NCBI GenBank assembly: GCA_031421635.1
Contig: JANOPA010000055.1
Coordinates: 62,001-126,000 of the forward strand
DNA: 64,000 nt
Reading direction: 5' to 3'
From: JAPOKJ01 sp031421635
GTDB taxonomy: Bacteria; Pseudomonadota; Gammaproteobacteria; Burkholderiales; Burkholderiaceae_E
The position numbers and the translations under genes were made by a program. Shown here in pieces: positions 16,741-25,853 of the stretch. The notes under the pieces were generated by a model. That model saw only the letters and a program-made list of their open reading frames with translations, did no database searches and was not told the origin of the DNA. Within the stretch, counting starts at the first letter, position 1. Every line of letters begins with the position of its first letter.

Positions 16741-19700
16741 TTGGGAAACACACTTCCCCCGAAAGAGCTAGGTGATCAGGTGAAACCATTTTCGCAATGT
16801 GCTTCAAGAAGTTTGGCTCTTTTGATCTCCAGCGTTTTACTTCTGTCCTGCGGTGGCGGAGGCGGAAGCACTGATACGGTCATCATCGCGCCTGGCTCAA
16901 CTAGCGTCTGCAAGGACGAAAAGGGCCTTGCTAGAACCGGGGTCTTCTCTGGCTTCACAGGCAATTTCAACTGGCCTGACGCCGCCGATTCGAACGGGGG
17001 AGGAGGCGGTGGTGGTGGTGCCGGAGCCAGTAGCGGAGACGGCGGCGGTGGCACGGGTGCTGGAGGTGCCCTGGGGCAATTCCGTAAGGCTCTGGTGGTG
17101 GTCAATCTACCAGACGGCACTGAACTGGGGCGCGCCCTGACTGGAGAAACTGATGGCATGGTGACTATTTGTGCCGGCGATGGTTATGCTGGCAGCCTGT
17201 CCGTTGAGATACAGGGTCAACAAGACGCAGTATTTTTTGAAGAGGGCAAGAATGTGACTGTGCCCTTCCCTCCGGGATCACTGGTTAGGGCATTGGTTCC
17301 CAAAATTACCAAAAATATCGGCATTACGCCCTTCACTGAAGCGGCCTATCAACTTGCGTTGTCGTGTGTGGCTGGCACAAGTCCCTCGGTGGTCTGCAGT
17401 GCAGGCGCGGCCGTAAACACGGCGCCTGCGGAGAAATCGGTTCAACGTTCATTGAAAGCTACAGCGGCTCCTCTCCCAAGTGTTGCTGCAATCACTGCCG
17501 CCAACACCAGGGTGCTTGACATCTTGAACCAGCAGTTTCAAAGCTCCCTCCAGGTTGACGATCTCATTCGTCTGCCTTTTATCGTCGGCGATAAAACCTC
17601 TAAAGGCGACCTGACACTCACTCAGCGTGGCAAATACGGACTGATTAATATCGCTTTCTCCAAACAGGCTGCGATGTTCAACACTAATGAACAGGCCCCA
17701 ACGCTGCTAGCGACCGAGCAACTAAGCAAGGATTTGCTGGACGGCAATCTGGATGGCTTGCGCTCTGGTAATGCGATCGCGAGCGCCGACAAGAGAACCT
17801 ACGATCCGGCAACGATTACCACCGAATTGAACTCTGCACTTGCTCAGCAAACTACACGCTACGGCAATAGCGCAGCGGTAGCCGTGCTCCCGTCTTTAGT
17901 GGCCTATGCAAGCGTCCGGTACGACAGCTATTATTTCGATGCGCGCGTGGTTCCAAACGGAACAGCTTCTACAATCGCCGTCGCGACCGAATCAGGCATT
18001 CCGAGTCAAAGTGGCATCTCGCGCACGCCGGGCGAGGAGACCCCCTATGTTGTTCCCCAGGCCGACCAGCGGGCCTTCATGGTTTACGGCAATATGGGCA
18101 GCGGATCTTTATTTATCAAGACCGACTCAAACGACTCCACCTCCACGATTCAGGCGGTGGGTGATAACTCAAACGGCGAACTTGGCACCGGGGATAGGAA
18201 AGGGTCGTCAGGATTGGCTCCAAAAATCGTTCTGCCTGGCATTTTGACTCATGTGGCAGGGGGAATGGCGCACACCGTCGCCCGATTTGCGGACGGCACG
18301 ATCTACGCCTGGGGCGACAACTCGTACGCCCAGCTTGGTCAGGGCTTTATTACAGGGCTTGATCGCTCGCTTGCCCCATTAAAAGTGCCGCTTCCCCTGG
18401 GTGCTACTTCGGTCGCTGCATCCAATGTGGCGAGCCACGCGCTATTGGAAGACGGCCGGGTCTTCTCATGGGGCTCAAGCTGGGATTTTGGGACGCTTGG
18501 TGATGGCAGTGATAGTGGACAAAGACTCAGCCCAGCGCCTGTGGTGACTGCTCAGGGGGTGCTCACTGGCGTCGTGCAAATCGCAGCCCGCGACAATGAC
18601 GCCCTTGCCGTCACCGCTGACGGGTCCATCTACACTTGGGGTTCATTCCCCAACACAAAGGTTCTCACGGGAGACGTCTCCAACACCGTCGGCGGACTTA
18701 CGCTCGCCACGAAGATGCAAGGTCTTCCAGCCAATGTAGCTCCTCGCAAAGTCTTGACCGAACAGGGGCTCTACGCAGCTCTCTACGTTGATGGCTCGGT
18801 GTACGCTTGGGGCGTGCATTTCGATATCACGGCACAAGGCGTTTTGTACGACACCCAACCTCAAAGAGTGCTCAACCTTCCGCCGTTGCGAGACATTCTT
18901 CCTGGCGGTTTTATTGGCTACGGTTCTCGCCCCTTTGATCGCAATACCGCCATTGGAGTGGACTATGACGGTAAATTCTGGAAAATACGTGGTCGGGTGG
19001 CTGAGCGTTTTGACCCCAGTCTTCCAACGCGGCAACGCAGACCTTTGCACGTTCAGGCCTTCACTGATGCCGATCGTGCAGATCCCTTACTTTGCGCCTC
19101 CTGCCACACGGTGCTCGGTAAAACACTACCGCCCAGCCCGCCGAAAACCGGCACCGCATGCGGCCCGATTCCAACCCACATCCAAGATCTGCTCACCTCG
19201 GAGAGTGTGTGCGAATCTTGCCATAATGGAACTCCCTTGCTCGGCCGCAACAATCGCATCCTGCCTCTCCTAAACTGCGTACCGCCGGCCTTGCCGACGC
19301 CGCCGACACGGAGCGAGGCAACTGGGTTTTCGACCCAGTGCCAATTGCCACCAACAAACCATGTGACGATCAGCTCGGGGACGTTTTGTGCAAGTTGTCA
19401 CAATAGCGTGATTCAGAAACCTCTGAATTGTGTAGTGACTCCTGCTACGACTGCGAGGGCCCTGAGCACGAGCGCAATCATCTCTTCGATCACCGATAAC
19501 GCCACTGGAAGCCTGATCAGTGTCGGAGGTATCTCGCCCTCAACCTCGCCTCGCTTGAGCGGAACCATTAGTGCTTCGCTTGCAAATAGCGAGAGCGTAG
19601 AAGTCTTGCGAAACGGTGTTCGAGTTGGTAACTCCAATGTGACGGGTCAGAGCTGGGTATTCATCGACTCGACCCCGGTCTCCAATAGTTATATTTATAC

Positions 19701-22164
19701 GAGCCGGGTCATTTCTTTGAGTGCGATTGGCCCAATGAGTCCGCCATACCTGATTCAGGTAGAGAACGGTGTGCCCGGCCAAATTGCGACCATCGCCTCG
19801 GTGACTGACGACACAGGTACCATTACTGGGAACGTAGCAAATGGCGGTTCGACCGACGATGCGACCCCGCGGCTTAGTGGTTCGCTCTCGCAGGTCCTCA
19901 AGACTGGCCAGAGCCTGCAAATCCTTCGTAACGGGTCGCCAGTGGGATCCGCCTCTGTTAGCTCACAGGCCTGGGCATTCACCGACACATTAGGCTCGCC
20001 CGGACTGGTGTCATACACAGCTCGTGTGCTGAGTTCCTCCAGTATTCCTGGAAGCTCAAGTGCAAGCTATAGCATTAACTATGTAGGCTCGACGGCACCA
20101 AGTTCGATTATTTCGTCAGCGCTCGATGATGTCGGAAGTGTCACGGGTTCGCTTTCAAGTGGAAGTGTCACCGATGACAACACACCTTTACTCATCGGCA
20201 CCATTTCGTCGCCGATTAATGCTCAAAGCAGGGTGCGGATTATTCGCAATGGCGCGGAGATCGGTCGTGCTGCCATAAGCGGAACGAACTGGACGTTCCA
20301 GGAGGCGAGCTTGGCGGACGGAGCGTATGTTTATCAGGCTGAGGTACTGACGGATGTCGGAACTTTCGGGTTGATCAGTCCGTCTTTTAATTTGACGATT
20401 GCTGCCGCTGGGCCTGCTCAGTCAGCTTCCATTTCACTCGTGGGCGGAACCTCTGCGAATGGCACGATCAGCACTACGACTCCTGCGGTTCAAGGAAACA
20501 TTTCCGCAACCCTGCCCAGTGGATCGAGAATCGAGATCTTCAGAAACTCGAGCCTGATAGGGTCAGCTACGCTTTCGGGCACCACCTGGTCCTTCAATGA
20601 TGGCGGCCTGACCAATGGGCAAATCTATGATTACAGCGCGCGCATTGTCTCGGTCGCTGGTGTGGCCGGCGCGACCAGCGCAGCGTTCCGTGTTTCGGTG
20701 AACACTGGCTCTGGCCCTTCCGTGGGCATCAACAGTGTGGGCGGGGCGGGCAATGGGGGCGTAATTTCCGTCAGCAATCCGACAGTGGTGGGAACCCTCT
20801 CGGTCACACTCACTGCGGGCGAGTCAGTACGCGTTTTCAGAAACAGTGTTCAGATCGGCAGCGCGAGTCTGTCGGGAACGTCGTGGTCCTTTGCGGATAG
20901 TGGGCTGGTCGGTGGGCAGACCTATGTCTACAAGGCTCAAATCTTCAGCTCGTCCGGCGTCGCGCAGAACTCGACTGGAAACTTTTCTGTAAGTATGGTG
21001 ACCGCGGGTTCACAGGCCATTGCCATTACCAGTGTCGGCGGCCAAACCACCAACGGTGGTACCACCACGGCCCTCAGTCCAACTGTGCTCGGCACTTTAT
21101 CGAGCGCACCGCAAAGTGGTGAGTCGATCCGGGTTTTCAGGCGCTCGGGCTCGGGTTCAGAGTCTCAGATTGGAACCTTATCGTCAGTGTCGGGAACTTC
21201 CTGGAGCTTTAGTGACGCACCACTAGCAAATGGAGCCTACACATATCGTTCGCAAATTTTCACTTCAGCCGGTACGCCGGGAAGTCAAGCGAGCTTCACG
21301 GTGACGATCAATTACTCTGAAACCAGAAGTGGCTCGATCACTTCGATTGCAGGCAAGACGGTGAGCGGTTCCTTCAGTAATGTGATCAATCCCCTGGTGC
21401 TTGGCACTCGCCCTACCGGGGCCACAGTTCAGGTTTGCCGATCACCTTCATTGGCTTGTCGTACCATCACCGATCCAACCAATACGCTCAATACGTGGTC
21501 TTACTCCGAAACTACTTCCTTGGTGAGTGGCACTGCGTACACCTATTCAGTGCAAGTGATCGCGGCGGGGGGTCAAGTTGGCCCCACAAGCAATTTCATC
21601 ATTAATATCGATACCGTAGCTCCGCTTGCCAGCGGTATCACGCTGAGCCTCCTGCCCAACTTCATTACCTATCCGTACTCGGGCAACCCATGGCATCCGG
21701 CCAACTCGGACACTTCCAGAATTGCGGACGCTCGCCCAGCACTCCGACTGTCCAGTTATTCGGGCGATGCTCTCTCCTATGTCAGAATTTCCCGATCAAC
21801 GCTCAGGAAGCAAGACGCAGGCTACAGCAGCGCTAATGATATTTGCGAGACATTTCCAGGAGGAACATGCGCAGAAACGGTGGCGCAACCTTTGAATGGC
21901 CGAGGGTATTACGCCTTCCTCGCCGACTTGGCGGGTAATGAGTCCACGGCAATTTCATCCTTCGGTGTCCGGGATTTCCCACTGTGCGCCTCTTGGTGGC
22001 CAACTTCTGGCACTATTCACTCCGCTGATCTGACTTGTGCAACTTGCCATTCGATTGGAAATTCGCAGACGGCCGGAGTGAATCGAGCAGTATTGGTTCC
22101 GCCAAGCAGCGGCATCTCGGGGCGGCCGCAATACTACTGTGAAAAACCGGCGGCGACTCCATGA
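16741..22164 (+). CDS. Giant lipoprotein with RCC1 repeats, CxxCH motifs and Ig-like repeats
   Basis: A protein of about 1807 residues with a lipoprotein signal (LLLSC followed by five glycines), so probably anchored in the outer membrane. Order: glycine-rich linker (residues about 84-112); a region of unknown fold; RCC1-type propeller repeats at about 466-720 (NSNGELGTGD, DGTIYAWGDNSYAQLGQG, DGRVFSWGSS, DGSVYAWG); three CxxCH motifs at C785, C824 and C883; seven Ig-like repeats at about 908-1626; and a C-terminal part with a fourth CxxCH at C1766. CxxCH is the covalent haem c site, so up to four haems are possible. The start is a TTG at 16741 with AAGGA upstream; a GTG at 16780 would give a cleaner signal peptide. 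It is coupled by ATGA overlap to the WD40-caspase gene. No known single family covers this architecture. Confidence 0.85.
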   Translation: MGNTLPPKELGDQVKPFSQCASRSLALLISSVLLLSCGGGGGSTDTVIIAPGSTSVCKDEKGLARTGVFSGFTGNFNWPDAADSNGGGGGGGGAGASSGDGGGGTGAGGALGQFRKALVVVNLPDGTELGRALTGETDGMVTICAGDGYAGSLSVEIQGQQDAVFFEEGKNVTVPFPPGSLVRALVPKITKNIGITPFTEAAYQLALSCVAGTSPSVVCSAGAAVNTAPAEKSVQRSLKATAAPLPSVAAITAANTRVLDILNQQFQSSLQVDDLIRLPFIVGDKTSKGDLTLTQRGKYGLINIAFSKQAAMFNTNEQAPTLLATEQLSKDLLDGNLDGLRSGNAIASADKRTYDPATITTELNSALAQQTTRYGNSAAVAVLPSLVAYASVRYDSYYFDARVVPNGTASTIAVATESGIPSQSGISRTPGEETPYVVPQADQRAFMVYGNMGSGSLFIKTDSNDSTSTIQAVGDNSNGELGTGDRKGSSGLAPKIVLPGILTHVAGGMAHTVARFADGTIYAWGDNSYAQLGQGFITGLDRSLAPLKVPLPLGATSVAASNVASHALLEDGRVFSWGSSWDFGTLGDGSDSGQRLSPAPVVTAQGVLTGVVQIAARDNDALAVTADGSIYTWGSFPNTKVLTGDVSNTVGGLTLATKMQGLPANVAPRKVLTEQGLYAALYVDGSVYAWGVHFDITAQGVLYDTQPQRVLNLPPLRDILPGGFIGYGSRPFDRNTAIGVDYDGKFWKIRGRVAERFDPSLPTRQRRPLHVQAFTDADRADPLLCASCHTVLGKTLPPSPPKTGTACGPIPTHIQDLLTSESVCESCHNGTPLLGRNNRILPLLNCVPPALPTPPTRSEATGFSTQCQLPPTNHVTISSGTFCASCHNSVIQKPLNCVVTPATTARALSTSAIISSITDNATGSLISVGGISPSTSPRLSGTISASLANSESVEVLRNGVRVGNSNVTGQSWVFIDSTPVSNSYIYTSRVISLSAIGPMSPPYLIQVENGVPGQIATIASVTDDTGTITGNVANGGSTDDATPRLSGSLSQVLKTGQSLQILRNGSPVGSASVSSQAWAFTDTLGSPGLVSYTARVLSSSSIPGSSSASYSINYVGSTAPSSIISSALDDVGSVTGSLSSGSVTDDNTPLLIGTISSPINAQSRVRIIRNGAEIGRAAISGTNWTFQEASLADGAYVYQAEVLTDVGTFGLISPSFNLTIAAAGPAQSASISLVGGTSANGTISTTTPAVQGNISATLPSGSRIEIFRNSSLIGSATLSGTTWSFNDGGLTNGQIYDYSARIVSVAGVAGATSAAFRVSVNTGSGPSVGINSVGGAGNGGVISVSNPTVVGTLSVTLTAGESVRVFRNSVQIGSASLSGTSWSFADSGLVGGQTYVYKAQIFSSSGVAQNSTGNFSVSMVTAGSQAIAITSVGGQTTNGGTTTALSPTVLGTLSSAPQSGESIRVFRRSGSGSESQIGTLSSVSGTSWSFSDAPLANGAYTYRSQIFTSAGTPGSQASFTVTINYSETRSGSITSIAGKTVSGSFSNVINPLVLGTRPTGATVQVCRSPSLACRTITDPTNTLNTWSYSETTSLVSGTAYTYSVQVIAAGGQVGPTSNFIINIDTVAPLASGITLSLLPNFITYPYSGNPWHPANSDTSRIADARPALRLSSYSGDALSYVRISRSTLRKQDAGYSSANDICETFPGGTCAETVAQPLNGRGYYAFLADLAGNESTAISSFGVRDFPLCASWWPTSGTIHSADLTCATCHSIGNSQTAGVNRAVLVPPSSGISGRPQYYCEKPAATP
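19462..21618 (+). repeat. Seven tandem ~100-residue Ig-like repeats inside the giant lipoprotein
   Basis: Seven repeats of about 100 codons begin near 19462, 19768, 20089, 20407, 20707, 21007 and 21313. Each contains a version of VxGTLS...GESVRVFRNGxxIGSAxxSGTSWSFxDxxLxxGxxYxYxAxI, the pattern of bacterial Ig-like beta-sandwich domains. The DNA is diverged between copies, so the repeat array is old rather than a recent amplification. Such stalks usually extend a domain away from the cell surface. Confidence 0.8.
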
Positions 22165-25100
22165 GAGTCTATGGGTCGATTTTTCTGAAGCCACGGTTTA
22201 TTAGGGTTTGGACGTTTGGTTTGTGTTTACTGTTTAGCGGAGCAAGTTGGGGACAAGGTGCCCAGAGTTCTGGCAACGGTCAGGCCATTAACGGTCAGGC
22301 CATTGCCCTGCAACTAGAACTCGGGCGACATTCCGCCCCGGTACGCCGCCTTTCCGTGGACCCGCGTCGAGATCTTGTTGTGACCGCCTCTGACGACGGA
22401 ACGGCACGCCTGAGCAGCCTTGATGGGAGCAACAAGTTGATCATGCGGCCCTATGCCGTCCCTGGCCAAGCGATGCGGCTATATGGTGCAGCTATTCATC
22501 CCTCCAAGCTTGAAGTCGCCTTGGGTGGCACTTTGCGAGACGAATCCGGCAAGCATCGCATCGACTTCTTCAGCCTTGAAACCGGACGGCTGCTGCGTAG
22601 CATCGACGCCCGTGGTGGTGACATCAAGAATCTCAAATGGAGTGCAGACGGAAACTTCCTTCTGGCTACCTACGACGGCGATCACGGCTTTCGCGCGTTC
22701 GCGCCAGACGGCCGTATGATTTTCGAACGGGCTTTCGGTGCGGGCTCGTATGGCCTCTCTGTTGTTGGTTCGCGAATTGCTGTGTCGTCTTTGGATGGCA
22801 CCGTGCATTTATTTGAAGCATCCCCTGACGGCATTCGCGCACTGGGCGACCCGATCAACACGCGCGCTGAAAGTGCCTCGCGCGCCCGTCTTCTACCGGT
22901 CGGTGTGGCCTTGTCGCCAGATGGTTCTCGAGTGGCTATCGCCTACCTCGCAGGATTTCCCCAGATTGTCGTGATTTACTCCGTGGAGCGCCGGGCAATC
23001 GTTGGCCAGATTTCGCCTTCCCAGGTCCAAGAAGGCAATCAAATGACTGTTGCTTGGTCCGCTGATGGCCGCTATGTATTTACGGGCGGAACCGGGTATC
23101 GTATGCCTAGCGGTCGTTTTATCATTACCCGTTTTGATGGCTCAACGTATCGTCCTATGAATACCTATGAAGTCGCCGACAACAGCCTTCAAGATTTCGT
23201 CGCGCTGCCAGACGGACGCTTATTGTTTGGCGCTTTTGATGGATCCTGGGGCATTCTTGCTGCTGAGCCTCAAGGAGGTTCAGTCACGCTCTCTGGCGAA
23301 ACGCTGAAATATGTCTGGAATACTGCGACCTTCAAGCTAAGTGAGGATACGCGGCAAATAAGCGCAGGATACGGCCCGGGCGCGCAAACGCGCGGATTTG
23401 CTTTTGATCAGCGTCTGGTCGCGCAGCAGGCGGTCGGCCCGTTAAGAGAACCCGTGATTGAAAGAAACGGTCAGAAGCCGATTTGGGATCTGCGCAGTGC
23501 TGAAATTCGCGCGACCCGCCCTAAACCAGTGATTGCAGGGAAGACCTTGGATCTTGCCGAGTCTGATGTCTCCTATGCGCTGAGCTTCGTGGGCTCTGGT
23601 GCCGAGATGGTCTTGGGCACCGCCCAGGCCCTGTACAAACTCTCGGCCTCCGGCGATGTGCTGTGGCGGGTCGCGATGCGCACTGAAGTACGTGCCGTAA
23701 ACACCTCACTCGACGGTCGCCTGATCGTAACTGCGATGGCCGATGGGACGGTGCGCTGGTGGCGGGCGAGCGATGGCGCAGAGTTACTCGCGTTGTTCAC
23801 TGATCGGCAAGGTCAGTGGGTCGCTTGGACCCCGGCAGGATTTTTTGATTCAAGCGCTGGTGCTGACCAGCTTGCAGGCTGGGCGGTAGGACACGGCAGG
23901 CAGGCTGAGATGGATTTTTTCAAGTTGAATCGATTTCGCGAGCGATTCCGCCGTCCCGATATCATCGACAGAATCTTCCAGACCGCCGACCTCGAAGCGG
24001 CGATCACTGCTGCTAATGCTGCTTTACCCGCAGCAATCGCCGCAAGCGGAGTTGAACTGATCGCGTCGGCTGCTCCGCCTAGTAAGGTCACTCGAGACCA
24101 AGTGCCGCCGGCAATCGTTCCGGTCAGCAATCTAGAATTGGTGGACACTAGCACTCCGGCTATTGATCGACAGTTTGAGTTGAACTTTGCTGTGCGTTCC
24201 TCTGCACCCACACTTGCGGTGTCGATCGAGCTTCGCGTCGACGGTCGTCCAGCCCGAGCCGAGCGCATTTCCGCGCCGGCCAGCTTCGACGGCAAGTCCA
24301 AAGGGTTTGTGCTCGCCAGAATTCCGCCCGATGCGGTTTCCATTCAGTTATTCGCGAAGAACACCAACGGCGTCTCCGAGCCTTTGAGTTTCTCGGTTAC
24401 CCGTCGGGACACGGCCGCAGTCCCGTTGGGCCTGGCGAAGGGTAAGCGTTTGTTTCTACTGGCCGTTGGGGTGAGCGACTATAGGCGCGAGGCCTACAAA
24501 CTTGATTATGCGGCCAAGGACGCGAGAGATTTCACCAGTGCCATGCTCGCCCAGGACGGGCGCGCCTATTCAAAAGTGGAGGTCAGGTCCTTGCTTGATC
24601 GCGAAGCCTCGCGAGCGCAAATCCTCGACGGCTTGCTCTGGTTGAAGCGGACGGTGCAGCGTGGTGATGTAGGTATCGTTTTTCTCGCTGGGCACGGGTT
24701 GAATTCGCCCAACAACGAGTACTTCTTCGTCCCCTGGGATGGTGAGCACGAACGCCTAAGTAAGACCGGCGTGTCGCAATCCGATCTGCGCCTCACCTTG
24801 TCGACACTTGCGGGTCAGGCCATGCTTTTTGTCGACACTTGTTTCGCCGAGAATGCGGGACGCACCGCGTTTGGAAAGCGACGCGAGGCGGGTGCCCTTG
24901 GCAGTGACCTAGCGGCTGCGGAAAACGGAGTCGTAGTCCTTGCCTCAAGCACCGGACAACAAGAGTCAGAGGAAAAGCGAGAGTGGGGTAATGGTGCCTT
25001 TACTAAGGCCCTGATTGAGGCCTTTAGTGGATCGGTTCAAGCGGTCAAGGACAAAGGGCGACTCACCTTTGGTACCCTGAAGCAGTTTGTCAAGGAACGC

Positions 25101-25184
25101 GTAGCAAGCCTGACCTCGGGAAGACAGACGCCCGTGTCGATTGAACCCCCGGGCGCTCAGGATCTATTACTCGCAACGTTGTGA
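22161..25184 (+). CDS. Exported WD40-repeat caspase-family (C14) protease
   Basis: A 1007-residue protein. An N-terminal signal peptide (hydrophobic FGLCLLFSGASWG) is followed by a WD40-like propeller to about residue 550 (for example VVTASDDGTARLSS and LIVTAMADGTVRWWRASDG), then the linker WTPAGFFDSSAGADQLAGW seen in bacterial WD40-caspases, a beta-rich domain, and a caspase-like domain from about 760. The catalytic dyad is intact: His845 in VFLAGHGLN and Cys894 in FVDTCFAENAG. It should be a cysteine endopeptidase in the periplasm or on the envelope, regulated by its propeller. The ATG overlaps the stop of the giant lipoprotein (ATGA), so the two are made together. Bacterial caspases often act in stress or defence, but those are mostly cytosolic; the role here is unknown. 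Confidence 0.9.
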   Translation: MRVYGSIFLKPRFIRVWTFGLCLLFSGASWGQGAQSSGNGQAINGQAIALQLELGRHSAPVRRLSVDPRRDLVVTASDDGTARLSSLDGSNKLIMRPYAVPGQAMRLYGAAIHPSKLEVALGGTLRDESGKHRIDFFSLETGRLLRSIDARGGDIKNLKWSADGNFLLATYDGDHGFRAFAPDGRMIFERAFGAGSYGLSVVGSRIAVSSLDGTVHLFEASPDGIRALGDPINTRAESASRARLLPVGVALSPDGSRVAIAYLAGFPQIVVIYSVERRAIVGQISPSQVQEGNQMTVAWSADGRYVFTGGTGYRMPSGRFIITRFDGSTYRPMNTYEVADNSLQDFVALPDGRLLFGAFDGSWGILAAEPQGGSVTLSGETLKYVWNTATFKLSEDTRQISAGYGPGAQTRGFAFDQRLVAQQAVGPLREPVIERNGQKPIWDLRSAEIRATRPKPVIAGKTLDLAESDVSYALSFVGSGAEMVLGTAQALYKLSASGDVLWRVAMRTEVRAVNTSLDGRLIVTAMADGTVRWWRASDGAELLALFTDRQGQWVAWTPAGFFDSSAGADQLAGWAVGHGRQAEMDFFKLNRFRERFRRPDIIDRIFQTADLEAAITAANAALPAAIAASGVELIASAAPPSKVTRDQVPPAIVPVSNLELVDTSTPAIDRQFELNFAVRSSAPTLAVSIELRVDGRPARAERISAPASFDGKSKGFVLARIPPDAVSIQLFAKNTNGVSEPLSFSVTRRDTAAVPLGLAKGKRLFLLAVGVSDYRREAYKLDYAAKDARDFTSAMLAQDGRAYSKVEVRSLLDREASRAQILDGLLWLKRTVQRGDVGIVFLAGHGLNSPNNEYFFVPWDGEHERLSKTGVSQSDLRLTLSTLAGQAMLFVDTCFAENAGRTAFGKRREAGALGSDLAAAENGVVVLASSTGQQESEEKREWGNGAFTKALIEAFSGSVQAVKDKGRLTFGTLKQFVKERVASLTSGRQTPVSIEPPGAQDLLLATL

Positions 25185-25216
25185 GACGATATTCGTGATT
25201 TTTATTTGGAGGCGAC

Positions 25217-25807
25217 ATGATCAGCATCGAACGTGACAGCAGCGGGCGAACTTACCAAATATGGAAACAGGATCAGATGAACTCCTGCGGCATCGCTAGC
25301 GCGTGGATGGCGCGAGGCATCGTCAAGCAGATGAGTCTCAACGAGGACGAGTGGGGACTCGCGCAAAGAGTCTATCGCCTCGCGATCGATAACGCGCTCG
25401 CGCCTCTAGGGGTCCCGTCATCCTCAGGCCCGATGTCGCTTGACCCTCGCGCCTTCCCCAAGAACCAGAGCAGCATGGCTTCCACAATCGCCAATTTCGG
25501 GTTCTATGCCGGGCAGCTCGGGCATGCGTTGAAGGCGCAAGGCCTGAAGGTCGAGCACATTGGTTTTAACGGGCAACCTCGGGTCGTTACGGCGTCCAAG
25601 ATCTCTATCAGCAAGCCGGCCATCGTGCTTGTGTGCTGGACCGGCGGCGGTGGGCATTTCTTGGTGGTAGGGCGCGCCACCCAAAGCGCAATTTCTTTCC
25701 TGGATCCGTGGGACGGCCGGGTCAACGAGCAGGCCAACAATGGCCACTATCGCGCCCGGTACAACAATCAGGGTTTCATCGGCGAGATCCTTTATCTCTC
25801 GGCCTAA
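25217..25807 (+). CDS. Papain-like cysteine protease (AvrRpt2/C70-like)
   Basis: A 196-residue protein with a papain-like core resembling the AvrRpt2 (C70)/C39-like group. The catalytic residues appear in order: C24 in MNSCGIASAWM, H147 in TGGGGHFLVVGR, and D163 in FLDPWDG. No signal peptide is visible, so it is either cytosolic or exported by another route. It has a strong ribosome site (GGAGG) before ATG 25217 and follows the caspase gene by 32 bp, so it is likely in the same operon. Possible roles are processing of a partner or an effector-like function; nothing in the sequence decides this. Confidence 0.82.
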   Translation: MISIERDSSGRTYQIWKQDQMNSCGIASAWMARGIVKQMSLNEDEWGLAQRVYRLAIDNALAPLGVPSSSGPMSLDPRAFPKNQSSMASTIANFGFYAGQLGHALKAQGLKVEHIGFNGQPRVVTASKISISKPAIVLVCWTGGGGHFLVVGRATQSAISFLDPWDGRVNEQANNGHYRARYNNQGFIGEILYLSA

Positions 25808-25853
25808 CCTTCGAGAGGATGTCTAGCCCACCCCTTTTATAGAGTTGCTTGCC

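Noticed and set aside
19462..21618. CRISPR-like or satellite repeat signal over the Ig-repeat region
   Set aside because: The repeat is at protein level, about 300 bp per unit with strongly diverged DNA and no spacers.
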